Source: Bacteroidales bacterium | GTDB taxonomy: Bacteria; Bacteroidota; Bacteroidia; Bacteroidales; UBA932 | Length of the DNA: 64,000 nt | Direction: 5' to 3' | Assembly: GCA_017561265.1 (NCBI GenBank) | Contig: JAFZDJ010000011.1 | Coordinates: 7,921-71,920 of the forward strand | In this document: in pieces, positions 1-8,974 of the stretch | How positions within the stretch are numbered: position 1 is the first letter of the stretch | Layout: every line of letters begins with the position of its first letter | The notes under the pieces: model-generated | Told to the model about the DNA's origin: nothing | Databases searched by the model: none | The model's input: the letters and a program-made list of their open reading frames with translations, nothing else | Position numbers and translations under genes: made by a program

Positions 1-644
1 GGGCCATAGGACTGTTGAAGCCTGCCAAGGAGGAGAGTCCTGCTGATACCGTGATGAATATCGGAAACCTGCCGAAGGACACGAGGAAGGCCATGAGCTA
101 TCTTGGATCCATAATCAGTGTAGATGTGGACAAGAAGACAGGAAAGACCCTTCTGTCATTGGAAATGCAGGATCCGTATGTCGCTGCAACAGTTCTGGAG
201 GCAGTTCTGGAGAATCTGAAGACATATATGTCCGACTACCGCACATCCAAGTCACGTCAGGACGTCATGAATCTGGAGAAGATATGCGAGGAGCGCAAGA
301 AGGAATATTATGATGCTCAGATGGCATATGCCAAGGCTACAGACGCCAACAAGAATGTCGTTCTCAACAGTACGAAGGCCGATCTTCAGAGGATGCAGCA
401 GGATGTGACCCTTGCATATGAGGTCTATTCGCAGGTGGCTACCCAGCTTGAAGGCGCGCGTATCAAGGTTCAGCAGTCCAAGCCTGTATTTGCAGTTTTG
501 GAGCCTGTTACAGTCCCTTTGAAGAAGGCGGGTCCGAGCAAGGCCAAGATGCTGGTACTCTTTACATTCCTTGCCGGTTTCTGCGCTGTCGCATGGGCTC
601 TGCTGGGCAAGGATCTGTGGAAGAAGTTCAAGGAAAACAAGTAA
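1..644 (+). CDS. Wzz-type chain-length determinant, 5'-truncated
   Basis: The frame is open to the left edge, so the true start and the N-terminal membrane helix lie outside; about 213 residues are visible. The visible part has a long charged, probably coiled-coil stretch (ICEERKKEYYDAQMAYAKA and the following residues), a proline-containing segment (VLEPVTVPLKKAGPSK), one C-terminal membrane helix (LVLFTFLAGFCAVAWALL) and a short basic tail. This is the usual end of polysaccharide co-polymerases, inner-membrane proteins that set the chain length of Wzy-made polymers. It lies 12 bases before rfbA and heads the visible part of the surface polysaccharide locus, which fits that role. It could instead be the membrane part of a capsule export co-polymerase; the missing N-terminus prevents a finer call. 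Confidence 0.8.
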   Translation, partial: AIGLLKPAKEESPADTVMNIGNLPKDTRKAMSYLGSIISVDVDKKTGKTLLSLEMQDPYVAATVLEAVLENLKTYMSDYRTSKSRQDVMNLEKICEERKKEYYDAQMAYAKATDANKNVVLNSTKADLQRMQQDVTLAYEVYSQVATQLEGARIKVQQSKPVFAVLEPVTVPLKKAGPSKAKMLVLFTFLAGFCAVAWALLGKDLWKKFKENK

Positions 645-656
645 TTTTCTGAATAT

Positions 657-1550
657 ATGAAAGGAATAGTTCTCGCCGGAGGAAGCGGCACAAGACTTTA
701 CCCGATCACGAAGGGTGTGAGCAAACAGATGCTTCCGATTTTCGACAAGCCTATGATATATTATCCGATTTCCGTGCTCATGCTTGCCGGAATCCGCGAT
801 ATACTCATCATCTCTACACCTCATGATCTTCCGGGTTTCAGGCGACTCCTGGGAGACGGAAGTGATTATGGAGTGAATTTCTCGTATGCGGAGCAACCTT
901 CTCCGGACGGTCTGGCTCAGGCCTTCATAATCGGTGAGGAGTTTATAGGTGATGACTGCGCATGCATGGTGTTGGGTGACAATATCTTCCACGGTAACGG
1001 TTTTACTCCGATGCTCAAGCAGGCTGTACGTGCTGCTGAAGAAGATGGAAAAGCTACGGTATTCGGCTATTGGGTGAGCGATCCTGAAAGATACGGAGTT
1101 GCCGAATTTGATGCTGCAGGCAACTGCCTGAGCATCGAGGAGAAGCCGAAGCAGCCTAAGTCCAACTATGCTGTTGTCGGATTGTATTTCTATCCTAACA
1201 AAGTTGTGGAAGTGGCTAAGAATATCAAGCCTTCTGCACGTGGCGAACTCGAGATCACGACTGTGAACCAGCGTTTTCTGGAGGATGGCGAGCTGATGGT
1301 CCAGACTCTCGGACGTGGATTCGCATGGCTTGACACCGGTACGCATGATTCATTGAGCGAGGCATCTACTTTCATCGAAGTGATCGAGAAACGTCAGGGT
1401 CTGAAGATCGCATGCCTGGAAGGTATTGCATATGCCAAGGGATGGATTACGGATGAGAAGCTTCGTGAGCTTGCACAGCCTATGGCGAAGAATCAGTATG
1501 GTCAGTATCTTTTGCGTTTGATAGACGATAAGAAGCATGAATGTTATTGA
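657..1550 (+). CDS. rfbA: Glucose-1-phosphate thymidylyltransferase (RmlA/RfbA)
   Basis: Makes dTDP-glucose from glucose-1-phosphate and dTTP, the first step of dTDP-deoxysugar synthesis in the cytoplasm. The 297-residue length matches the family. The N-terminus has the nucleotide-binding signature [20 protein letters not shown] followed by DKPMIYYP; later come the metal/sugar motif VLGDNIFHG, the EEKP motif, LEITTVNQ and [13 protein letters not shown], all typical of RmlA. The ATG is 12 bases after the Wzz stop, and the 3' end overlaps rfbC by 14 bases, so the two are probably translationally coupled. Recognition is secure. Confidence 0.97.
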   Translation: MKGIVLAGGSGTRLYPITKGVSKQMLPIFDKPMIYYPISVLMLAGIRDILIISTPHDLPGFRRLLGDGSDYGVNFSYAEQPSPDGLAQAFIIGEEFIGDDCACMVLGDNIFHGNGFTPMLKQAVRAAEEDGKATVFGYWVSDPERYGVAEFDAAGNCLSIEEKPKQPKSNYAVVGLYFYPNKVVEVAKNIKPSARGELEITTVNQRFLEDGELMVQTLGRGFAWLDTGTHDSLSEASTFIEVIEKRQGLKIACLEGIAYAKGWITDEKLRELAQPMAKNQYGQYLLRLIDDKKHECY

Positions 1551-2082
1551 AACAAAGCTCCCCGGAGTGGTGATTGTCGAGCCTCAGGTCTTCGGTGACC
1601 ACAGAGGCTGGTTCATGGAGTCATGGTCTCAGAAGACGATGGCTGACAATGGATTGAATGTGAATTTCGTTCAGGACAATCAGAGCTATACGGCTCGGAA
1701 GGGTACTCTCAGAGGTATCCATTTCCAGCAGCATCCTATGGCTCAGACCAAGCTGGTCAGAGTGACGAGAGGGGCTGTCATGGATGTTGCCGTGGATCTG
1801 AGGAAGGATTCTCCTACCTACAGGCAGTGGGTTGCGGTGGAACTTTCTGCAGAAAACAGGAAGCAGCTTCTCATTCCGCAGGGGTTCGGTCATGCTTTCC
1901 TGACATTGACTGATGATGTGGAGTTTGTATATAAATGCGACAATTTCTATTCAAAGGAGCATGACAGGAACATCAGGTTTGATGATCCTGAGCTTGGGGT
2001 CGAATGGGGTATTGCGGAGCCGATTCTCTCGGAGAAGGATGCTGCAGCGCCTTTCCTGAAGGATTCCGATTGTAATTTTTAA
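1537..2082 (+). CDS. rfbC: dTDP-4-dehydrorhamnose 3,5-epimerase (RmlC/RfbC)
   Basis: Epimerizes dTDP-4-keto-6-deoxyglucose at C3 and C5. The 181-residue single cupin has [11 protein letters not shown] near the N-terminus, the segment [18 protein letters not shown] with the catalytic histidine (LRGIHFQ), the strand [15 protein letters not shown] and the [12 protein letters not shown] loop with the second conserved histidine. These are diagnostic for RmlC. It overlaps rfbA by 14 bases and ends 11 bases before rfbB. The order A-C-B is common in Bacteroidales, but the reductase gene rfbD that would complete dTDP-L-rhamnose is not in the window. Confidence 0.96.
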   Translation: MNVIETKLPGVVIVEPQVFGDHRGWFMESWSQKTMADNGLNVNFVQDNQSYTARKGTLRGIHFQQHPMAQTKLVRVTRGAVMDVAVDLRKDSPTYRQWVAVELSAENRKQLLIPQGFGHAFLTLTDDVEFVYKCDNFYSKEHDRNIRFDDPELGVEWGIAEPILSEKDAAAPFLKDSDCNF

Positions 2083-2093
2083 ATTGACTGAGT

Positions 2094-3227
2094 ATGAGAA
2101 GAAGCATAGTTATCACCGGCGGAGCCGGCTTCATCGGAAGCCATGTCGTACGCCTTTTTGTGAATAAATATCCTGATTATAAGATAATCAATGTAGACAA
2201 GCTGACTTATGCAGGCAACCTTGCGAACCTCAAGGATATCGAGGACAAGCCGAACTATAAGTTCGTGAAGATGGACATCTGCGATTTCGAGGCATTCTAT
2301 CAGCTCATGCAGGATGAGAAGGTCGATGGCATCATTCACCTTGCAGCAGAAAGCCATGTAGACCGCTCGATCAAGGATCCGTTCACATTCGCCCGTACGA
2401 ATGTAATGGGAACCCTTTCCCTTCTTCAGGCTGCAAAGCTTTATTGGGAATCCCTTCCGGAGAAATATGAAGGCAAACGCTTCTACCACATCTCCACAGA
2501 CGAAGTCTACGGCGCCCTCACGATGAACCATCCTGAAGGCATCGAGCCTCCGTTCAAGACCGTCGCTTCTTCAGAAGGTCACAAGGCTTACGGAGACGAC
2601 TTCTTCTACGAGACTACGAAGTATAACCCGCATTCTCCATACAGTGCTGCCAAGGCTTCTTCAGACCATTTCGTCCGTGCATACCACGACACTTACGGCA
2701 TGCCGACCATCGTGACCAACTGCTCGAACAACTACGGCCCATACCAGTTCCCGGAGAAGCTTATTCCGCTCTTTATCAACAACATCCGTCATCGCAAGCC
2801 CCTCCCTGTCTATGGCAAGGGCGAGAACGTGCGTGACTGGCTCTATGTTGAGGATCATGCACGTGCGATCGATCTTATCTTCCACGAAGGCAAGATTGCA
2901 GAGACGTACAATATCGGCGGATTCAACGAGTGGAAGAACATCGACCTCATAAAAGTGATGATCAAGACGGTAGACCGCATCCTCGGCAATCCGGAAGGAC
3001 ACAGCCTTGATCTTATCACTTATGTCACTGACCGCCTCGGCCATGATGCACGTTATGCCATCGACAGCACCAAGCTTCAGAAGGAGCTCGGCTGGGAGCC
3101 AAGCCTCCAGTTCGAGGAGGGCATCGAGAAGACCGTAAGATGGTATCTGGACAACCAGGAGTGGATGGATCAGGTGACATCCGGCGATTATCAGCATTAT
3201 TACGACGAGATGTATAAGGGAAGATAG
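2094..3227 (+). CDS. rfbB: dTDP-glucose 4,6-dehydratase (RmlB/RfbB)
   Basis: Converts dTDP-glucose to dTDP-4-keto-6-deoxyglucose; an extended short-chain dehydrogenase of 377 residues. Visible motifs are the NAD-binding loop ITGGAGFIGSHVV near residues 7-19, HLAAESHVDRSI, the ISTDEVYG active-site segment with its Asp-Glu pair, the YSAAK catalytic Tyr-x3-Lys, and NCSNNYGPYQFPEKLIPLFI for substrate binding. It sits between rfbC and the flippase gene with short gaps. The 3' two thirds appear richer in C-ending codons than the first third. Function is secure. Confidence 0.96.
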   Translation: MRRSIVITGGAGFIGSHVVRLFVNKYPDYKIINVDKLTYAGNLANLKDIEDKPNYKFVKMDICDFEAFYQLMQDEKVDGIIHLAAESHVDRSIKDPFTFARTNVMGTLSLLQAAKLYWESLPEKYEGKRFYHISTDEVYGALTMNHPEGIEPPFKTVASSEGHKAYGDDFFYETTKYNPHSPYSAAKASSDHFVRAYHDTYGMPTIVTNCSNNYGPYQFPEKLIPLFINNIRHRKPLPVYGKGENVRDWLYVEDHARAIDLIFHEGKIAETYNIGGFNEWKNIDLIKVMIKTVDRILGNPEGHSLDLITYVTDRLGHDARYAIDSTKLQKELGWEPSLQFEEGIEKTVRWYLDNQEWMDQVTSGDYQHYYDEMYKGR

Positions 3228-3234
3228 AGAACAT

Positions 3235-4494
3235 ATGTCCGGAATCCATGAAAAGATAAGCAAGATGAGGCAGAGCAAGGATGCCAAGACAGTGGCGTCC
3301 AACTTTGCCTGGCTTACCTTGCTCCAGATTGCCGGATATGTCTTTCCTTTGATTACCCTTCCTTATCTTGCGAGGGTGATAGGCGTGGAAGGCTTTTCGA
3401 AGATCGCCTTTGCCACGGCCATAATGATATGGATCCAGACCATAGCCGACTGGGGGTTCAATATGTCGGCGACAAGGGATGTCGCTCAGAACAGAGATGA
3501 TAAGGACATGGTTTCGAGGATATTCTCCAATGTGCTGTGGGCCAGGATGCTGCTGATGCTTGTGTCGTTTGTCGTGCTGGTCGCTCTGGTGGCCTTTGTG
3601 CCTAAGCTTAATGAGAATGCCGCTGTAATCATGGTTTCATTCCTTATGATTCCCGGGCATATTCTTTTCCCTGACTGGTTCTTTCAGGCCATCGAGAAGA
3701 TGAAGTATATCACGATACTCAATGTGATCATGAAGCTTCTCTTCACTGTGGCGATCTTCATTTTCATAAAGGCTCCGGAGGATTATATTCTCCAGCCTCT
3801 GCTTAATTCCGCATCATTCGCGATATGCGGAGCCGTAGCATTGTATTTCATCATCGTCAGATGGCATATAAGGCTCCACAGGCCTGTCTTATCTGAGATC
3901 ATAAGCACGATAAAGGGCAGTACGGATATATTCATCAACAATCTGATGCCTAATCTCTATAACAGTTTCTCCACAATGCTTCTGGGATTCTGGGGCGCTG
4001 CCGGATCGGTAGGACTTCTTGATGGAGGAAACAAGTTCGCCCAGATAGGAAATCAGCTCCTCTCCACACTTTCCCGTGCATTCTATCCGTATCTTTCAAG
4101 AAAGCATGAAGGACATAGGACATACTTGCTTATCATAATGTCGGTGGCATCGCTGATGTGCCTCTTCCTTTTCATAGCTGCGCCTCTTCTGGTGAATATA
4201 TTTCTTTCTCCGGAATTCGCTCCGTCCACAGCTGTCATCCGCATCAGAGCCATTTCCTTCATATTCTTTGCGATATCGAATGCCTATGGTACCAACTACC
4301 TGATAGTCAGACATAAGGAGAAGCTTCTGAGACAGATAACCACTGTGTGCTCGATTGTGGGCTTCTGCATTGCATGGCCTTTGGTATATTATTACGATTA
4401 CATCGGTGCATCTCTTACTGTAACCATAAGCCTCGGCCTTCTTGCCGTTTCCAGCTGGATCGCAGCCAGGAGGGTCGCAAGACAAACAATTTAG
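3235..4494 (+). CDS. Polysaccharide flippase (Wzx-like)
   Basis: A 419-residue multi-pass inner-membrane protein of the polysaccharide biosynthesis/MOP flippase superfamily, expected to move undecaprenyl-diphosphate-linked repeat units to the periplasm. The N-terminal part (SNFAWLTLLQIAGYVFPLIT, then LPYLARVIGVEGFSKIAFA) is the usual first helix pair and loop of Wzx proteins. It continues with about a dozen hydrophobic segments, including FINNLMPNLYNSFSTMLLGF. The start is 7 bases after rfbB, and the ATP-grasp gene begins 3 bases after its stop. Wzx proteins are poorly conserved; the call rests on topology, this signature and the presence of a polymerase gene nearby. Confidence 0.9.
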   Translation: MSGIHEKISKMRQSKDAKTVASNFAWLTLLQIAGYVFPLITLPYLARVIGVEGFSKIAFATAIMIWIQTIADWGFNMSATRDVAQNRDDKDMVSRIFSNVLWARMLLMLVSFVVLVALVAFVPKLNENAAVIMVSFLMIPGHILFPDWFFQAIEKMKYITILNVIMKLLFTVAIFIFIKAPEDYILQPLLNSASFAICGAVALYFIIVRWHIRLHRPVLSEIISTIKGSTDIFINNLMPNLYNSFSTMLLGFWGAAGSVGLLDGGNKFAQIGNQLLSTLSRAFYPYLSRKHEGHRTYLLIIMSVASLMCLFLFIAAPLLVNIFLSPEFAPSTAVIRIRAISFIFFAISNAYGTNYLIVRHKEKLLRQITTVCSIVGFCIAWPLVYYYDYIGASLTVTISLGLLAVSSWIAARRVARQTI

Positions 4495-4497
4495 CCT

Positions 4498-5604
4498 ATG
4501 AAGTTGAAATCTGTCATAACTTCCCTGATGAGGAAGGCTGTCTTTTACAAGATGACACGTTACTATAGAAGATTCTATGGTAAGGTTCTGGCTGTAAATG
4601 GGATTCCGGACCGCAAGGTCGAAGGCGAAGATGAGTGGTGCAGGAGATGGTCTGTACTAGGCAAGGTAGACCCGATTTATTTCAGGTGCTTCAGCAGATA
4701 CATAGGCAAGGATATGGATATAGTACCGGAAAACCTATGCCGTAATGTCATCGAGAAATGTCTCAATCCGAGCCGTTACCTTCCGTATTATACAGACAAG
4801 AACATATTTGACAGACTTTTTCCGGCCGGAACCTGTGCCAGGACCCTGCTGAGAAAGATGAACGGTTTTTATTATGATGCAGCCTATCAGCCGGTCATAT
4901 TGAAAACCGATAAGGACATGCGGGATTTCATGGCAGCAAGCGGTGCGGCTTCCGTATGTGTAAAGCCTTCTGTAGGAAGCGGTTCCGGAGTAGGAGTGCG
5001 TTTCTATTCTTCCGATTCTCTTCCTTCTCTTTCAGAGCTGACCCATATGTACGGCAAGGATTTCATAATGCAGGAATGCCTGTCCCAGTCGCCTGGAATC
5101 GCATATTTCAACCCGACTTCCGTCAACACTCTTCGTCTGACCCTGTATAAGTCTGTGGAGACTGATGAATGGGTGGTGCCGAGCGCGATCATCAGGATAG
5201 GAGGAAAGGGAAGTCTCGTGGATAATGCTCACGCCGGAGGTGCATATGTCGGAATCGATGAAAAGACAGGATGTCTGTGCAATGAAGTTCTGGATCAGTA
5301 CGGACGCGTCCGCACTGCATTCAATGATATTGATTTTACAAACGAACACAGGATAGAGAACTGGGAAGGAATCCTTGAATTTGCAAGGATGGTCGGAAGC
5401 CATATCCCTCATATGAGGCTGCTTGCCTTGGATATAATGGTGGATGCATCCGGAAGACCGAGACTGGTGGAGTTCAATAGCTCGGATTACAGCATGTGGC
5501 TCTTCCAGTTCACCACTCACGGTGCATTCGGAGCATATACAGATGAGATAATCGACTATTGCAGCAGGAGAGGAAACTTTAACCCTTTGTATGTGGAGAT
5601 ATGA
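4498..5604 (+). CDS. Sugar-transfer-associated ATP-grasp ligase
   Basis: A 368-residue protein resembling the ATP-grasp family associated with sugar transfer loci (ATPgrasp_ST). The ATP-binding core appears as VCVKPSVGSGSGVGVRF around residues 153-169 (conserved Lys then a Gly-rich loop). It is followed by NPTSVNTLRLTLY, IIRIGGKGSLVDNAHAGG and the metal-binding end LALDIMVDASGRPRLVEFNS. ATP-grasp enzymes join a carboxylate to an amine through an acyl-phosphate, so attaching an amino acid to a sugar acid or peptide is the reasonable family-level guess; the substrate is unknown. Its stop overlaps the next start (ATGA), tying it to the saccharopine-dehydrogenase-like gene. The N-terminal 130 residues are basic and have no motif I recognise. 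Confidence 0.85.
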   Translation: MKLKSVITSLMRKAVFYKMTRYYRRFYGKVLAVNGIPDRKVEGEDEWCRRWSVLGKVDPIYFRCFSRYIGKDMDIVPENLCRNVIEKCLNPSRYLPYYTDKNIFDRLFPAGTCARTLLRKMNGFYYDAAYQPVILKTDKDMRDFMAASGAASVCVKPSVGSGSGVGVRFYSSDSLPSLSELTHMYGKDFIMQECLSQSPGIAYFNPTSVNTLRLTLYKSVETDEWVVPSAIIRIGGKGSLVDNAHAGGAYVGIDEKTGCLCNEVLDQYGRVRTAFNDIDFTNEHRIENWEGILEFARMVGSHIPHMRLLALDIMVDASGRPRLVEFNSSDYSMWLFQFTTHGAFGAYTDEIIDYCSRRGNFNPLYVEI

Positions 5605-6821
5605 TGAAGATAGGTATAATCAAAGAAACCAAATGTCCTGTAGACAACAGGGTGGCCTTGGCTCCTGAGCAGATACTGGCTCTGCAGAAGCGCTATCCTC
5701 AGGTTGAGTTCCTTGTGCAGAGGAGCGAAATAAGGGCATATCATGACGATGAGTATGAGGCTATGGGCATTACTCTGACCGATGATGTGACTGATTGTGA
5801 CGTGCTTTTCGGCATCAAGGAGGCTGATATTGCGACCCTTATCCCGGGAAAACACTATGTCTTTTTTGGACATATAGCCAAGAAACAGTCTTATAACCAG
5901 CCCCTTATCAGGGCTATGGCTGCAAAGGGACTGACCTTCTCGGATTATGAATATTTCGTGGATGATGACAATGTCCGTCTCTGTGCGTTCGGATGGTGGG
6001 CAGGTGTGGTCGGTGCATACAACTCTTTCAGGGCGTACGGGCTTAAGACCGGCAGATTCGAACTGCCGAAACCGGATCTCAAGTTCACGATGGAAAAGCT
6101 TCTGGAAGGGCTTTCCGGCATCGCTCCGTACTGTGACTGCAGGATTGTCGTGACCGGAAACGGAAGGGTTTCACATGGAGCTCAGCATGTCCTGGAGCAT
6201 ATGCATGCAGTGCGTCTGTCTCCTGAGGAATTCCTCAATCGTGATGAAAAGGCTGGAGGTCTGGTCTATACCGTGTTGACATTGGAGGACCTTGTTGCTC
6301 CTGTCGATCATGAAAAGTGCTTCGACAGAGAGGAGTTCAGAAGCGCTCCTTCGTCATACATAAGCGGTTTTGCCAAATATGCACGCAAGGCGGATATGCT
6401 GGTTTCATGCCATTTCTGGGCTCCCGGACAGCCGGTATATGTGGATGAAGATCTGCTTCGCGATCCTGACATGAAGATACGTGTGATAGGTGACATCACA
6501 TGTGATATAAAGGGCAGCATCCTGTCTACGGTGCGTTCTTCGACCCATGATGAGCCGTTTTATGATTTCGATCCAGTGAGGATGGAGGAATGTGAGGCTT
6601 TCAGTCCGGGTGATACTATAACGGTGATGGCTGTCGACACCTGTCCGAATGCTCTGGCCTTGGATACAAGCCGATATTTCGGTGAGACTTTGTCCGAGCA
6701 TGTCCTGCCTCTTATAATTGAGGGCAGGATGGATGATCCTGTCATGCAGAGAGCTACGATACTGAAGGACGGCATGCTCACGGAAAGATATGGATATTTG
6801 AAGGATTACGCTGGATTATGA
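5601..6821 (+). CDS. Saccharopine dehydrogenase-like (opine-forming?) oxidoreductase
   Basis: A 406-residue protein of the alanine dehydrogenase/PNT and saccharopine dehydrogenase (lysine-forming) group. The N-terminus MKIGIIKETKCPVDNRVAL is the AlaDH/PNT N-domain signature. A Rossmann-like segment is at RIVVTGNGRVSHGAQHVLE. The late motifs IGDITCDIKGSILSTVR, DEPFYDFDP and the final lobe CPNALALDTSRYFGETL match the saccharopine dehydrogenase fold. Relatives reversibly join an amino group to a keto acid. It overlaps ATP-grasp genes by 4 bases on both sides, which is unexpected for lysine metabolism and suggests it makes an N-carboxyalkyl amino acid for the polysaccharide. That substrate is my inference. 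The sequence has two possible ATG starts, at 5601 and 5604. Confidence 0.8.
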   Translation: MMKIGIIKETKCPVDNRVALAPEQILALQKRYPQVEFLVQRSEIRAYHDDEYEAMGITLTDDVTDCDVLFGIKEADIATLIPGKHYVFFGHIAKKQSYNQPLIRAMAAKGLTFSDYEYFVDDDNVRLCAFGWWAGVVGAYNSFRAYGLKTGRFELPKPDLKFTMEKLLEGLSGIAPYCDCRIVVTGNGRVSHGAQHVLEHMHAVRLSPEEFLNRDEKAGGLVYTVLTLEDLVAPVDHEKCFDREEFRSAPSSYISGFAKYARKADMLVSCHFWAPGQPVYVDEDLLRDPDMKIRVIGDITCDIKGSILSTVRSSTHDEPFYDFDPVRMEECEAFSPGDTITVMAVDTCPNALALDTSRYFGETLSEHVLPLIIEGRMDDPVMQRATILKDGMLTERYGYLKDYAGL

Positions 6822-7690
6822 TGAGAAAGATACTTGAATATATATTGAAGAGGGTCTGGTTCCTTTTTCCTGACGAGATCTATCTGAAGATGATCTATTA
6901 TCTGAAGATGGGCCGCAGGCTGGATCTGGACAATCCCAAGACCATGAATGAGAAGCTGCAGTGGCTGAAGCTTCATAACAGGAAGCCGGAGTACACCACC
7001 ATGGTGGACAAGATCCTGGTCAAGGATTATGTTGCTTCCAGGATCGGACAGGAGTATGTTGCTCCGATTCTTGGCGTGTGGGATAATGTGGAAGATATTG
7101 ATTTTGAGTCTCTTCCTGACAAGTTTGTCCTCAAGGCCAATCATAGCGGCGACAATAAGGGCGTGGTCATATGCCCGGACAAGTCAAGGCTTGATCAGGC
7201 GAAGGCAAGGCGTAACCTGAAGGATTCTCTGAAACTGGATATCTATCGCGTGTACAGGGAATGGCCGTACAAGAATGTGCGGAAGCGTTTCTTTGCCGAG
7301 GCATATCTCGGCAGCGACCTTGTCGATTATAAGTTCTATTGTTTCGACGGATATGCCGATTCGGTGCTTGTATGCGTTGACAGGCAGATAGGCGACACGA
7401 AGTTCTATTTCTTTGACAAGGAGTGGAATCTGAAGAGGTATAATCAGCGTGGAAAGGAGGCTCCGGCGGATTTCACGCTTCCGAAGCCGGAAGGAATGGA
7501 TGAAATGTTTGCCTTGGCTTCAAGGCTCTCGGAGGGACTCCCTTTTGCCCGTGTTGACTTCTACAATGTAAACGGAAAAGTGTATTTTGGAGAGATAACA
7601 TTCTATCCTTCAGGAGGTTTTGATCCGAAGAGACTTCCTGAAGCCGATCTTCTTTTCGGTTCGATGATCAATCTTGATAAAGTGAAGTAA
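6818..7690 (+). CDS. TupA-like ATP-grasp ligase
   Basis: A 290-residue protein matching the TupA-like ATP-grasp family (named after a Bacillus teichuronopeptide gene). Typical features are NPKTMNEKLQWLKLHNRKPE near residues 39-58, VDKILVKDYVASRIG, the ATP-binding strand FVLKANHSGDNKGVVIC near residues 103-119, and the metal-binding C-terminus FARVDFYNVNGKVYFGEITF. Such proteins are found in capsule loci and are thought to attach amino acids or peptides to polysaccharides; direct biochemistry is scarce. The start overlaps the previous stop by 4 bases, and the polymerase gene follows at once. This is the second ATP-grasp protein of the locus and is clearly a different family from the one at 4498. 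Confidence 0.88.
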   Translation: MMRKILEYILKRVWFLFPDEIYLKMIYYLKMGRRLDLDNPKTMNEKLQWLKLHNRKPEYTTMVDKILVKDYVASRIGQEYVAPILGVWDNVEDIDFESLPDKFVLKANHSGDNKGVVICPDKSRLDQAKARRNLKDSLKLDIYRVYREWPYKNVRKRFFAEAYLGSDLVDYKFYCFDGYADSVLVCVDRQIGDTKFYFFDKEWNLKRYNQRGKEAPADFTLPKPEGMDEMFALASRLSEGLPFARVDFYNVNGKVYFGEITFYPSGGFDPKRLPEADLLFGSMINLDKVK

Positions 7691-7693
7691 GTG

Positions 7694-8974
7694 ATGCTGA
7701 ATGTAAGTACCGCATATGTGATCATAGCTCTGCTGCTGATGGCCGTCGGACTCATCAACAGGGATATGGTGCCGGGTGGAACGGATTATCTGTTCTACCT
7801 GCTCATCGGTATTCTTTCGCTCAGAACCATGGTAGGAAACAGGCGTTTTGCATATCCGAAAGGTTATATTGCGATTCTTGCTGTCCTGATGACGGTCATT
7901 CTGTTCAATTCGTTCATCTCTCCGTATTCGCCTGGCGTCAAGTATATTGCTGTGGCTACGATGGTCACTGCGATCCCGTTCGGAATCTTCCTTCTGAGCT
8001 ACAATATCCGTTTTACCAAGGAGGAGATCAATGCCTTCATTGACAGGATAATCGTTGTGGCATGCGCGGTGGCGGCATTCATATATGTGGAGAATGTGCT
8101 TTTCAGCCCTCCGAAGCTTGACAGCATCATTGCATCCAAGGTCATAATGATCGGTTTCTTCGCTTCATTCTGCAGCCAGTCCATTGTTCTCGCCTTGGCA
8201 AGATACCATGTCACAAAACGCAAGCGTTATATATATGCGATAATCTTCCTTTTTCTTACCATATTGCTGCTCAATCAGTTGAAGGCAATAGTGGGAGGAA
8301 TGGCCGCTGTCGTGGCATATCTCTTCTTCATGACCAGCATGAACCGCATCCTGAAGATTGCCATCCTTGTCCTTGGACTTGCAGGATTCGGAGCATGGAC
8401 AGCTGTCAGCGGATCCATGATGGTCGAGAAGGTCGTTAAATACTCGGAACAGCTTTCTGATGAGGATGCCAGCGAGGGCATTGCGCGAATCGCTCTTTAC
8501 GTTCAATCCGTCGAGATGGCCAAGGATTTCTTCCCTCTGGGAACAGGACAGGGCACATTCGGCAGCATACCCGTGAACATCATCTACAGCGATGTATATT
8601 ATGATTATGAACTGTCTGAGATCTGGGGTCTGGCTCCGAATGACAGGGTTAATTTCAAGATGGATACCCATTGGGCCAGCATCCTTGGCGAAATGGGAGT
8701 TCTGGGCCTGATCATATATATACTGCTTCTTCTGTATCCGCCTCTTGCTCTCAGAAGGCTGGGCAGACTGAAGGACAGCCCGCCTGAAACCAGGGCGCTC
8801 AGGTTCTATGTGGCCTGCGGAACGGCTGTGCTGATGCTTGAATCATTCGTGCTGGCTCTTCCGAACAGATCGGTGTTCATAATCCTTTATGCCGGACTGT
8901 CGGCTGTCATATTAAGAAATCTTTACACATCAGAATCACTTTTGGAATATGAAGATACTTCAGGTGACAACTAA
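7694..8974 (+). CDS. O-antigen/capsule polymerase (Wzy-like)
   Basis: A 426-residue hydrophobic protein with about ten predicted membrane helices and one long central periplasmic loop (roughly residues 250-330, holding EKVVKYSEQLSDEDASEGIA and the GTGQGTFGS segment). This is the usual layout of Wzy polymerases, which join repeat units on the periplasmic face. I prefer the ATG at 7694; a GTG at 7691 directly after the preceding stop would add one residue. The 3' end overlaps the next glycosyltransferase gene by 26 bases. Wzy proteins share little sequence, so the call rests on topology and neighbours. Confidence 0.85.
   Translation: MLNVSTAYVIIALLLMAVGLINRDMVPGGTDYLFYLLIGILSLRTMVGNRRFAYPKGYIAILAVLMTVILFNSFISPYSPGVKYIAVATMVTAIPFGIFLLSYNIRFTKEEINAFIDRIIVVACAVAAFIYVENVLFSPPKLDSIIASKVIMIGFFASFCSQSIVLALARYHVTKRKRYIYAIIFLFLTILLLNQLKAIVGGMAAVVAYLFFMTSMNRILKIAILVLGLAGFGAWTAVSGSMMVEKVVKYSEQLSDEDASEGIARIALYVQSVEMAKDFFPLGTGQGTFGSIPVNIIYSDVYYDYELSEIWGLAPNDRVNFKMDTHWASILGEMGVLGLIIYILLLLYPPLALRRLGRLKDSPPETRALRFYVACGTAVLMLESFVLALPNRSVFIILYAGLSAVILRNLYTSESLLEYEDTSGDN

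Noticed and set aside
252..1346. Minus-strand open frame of 364 codons across wzz and rfbA
   Set aside because: It lies antisense to two secure genes and has no recognisable domain. Similar long antisense frames at 11030-11974, 12163-13059, 21364-22398, 39888-41057 and 53826-54770 were rejected for the same reason.
5601..6821. Lysine degradation enzyme as the role of the saccharopine-dehydrogenase-like protein
   Set aside because: Its overlap with two ATP-grasp genes inside a polysaccharide locus makes housekeeping lysine metabolism unlikely, although the family alone would allow it.
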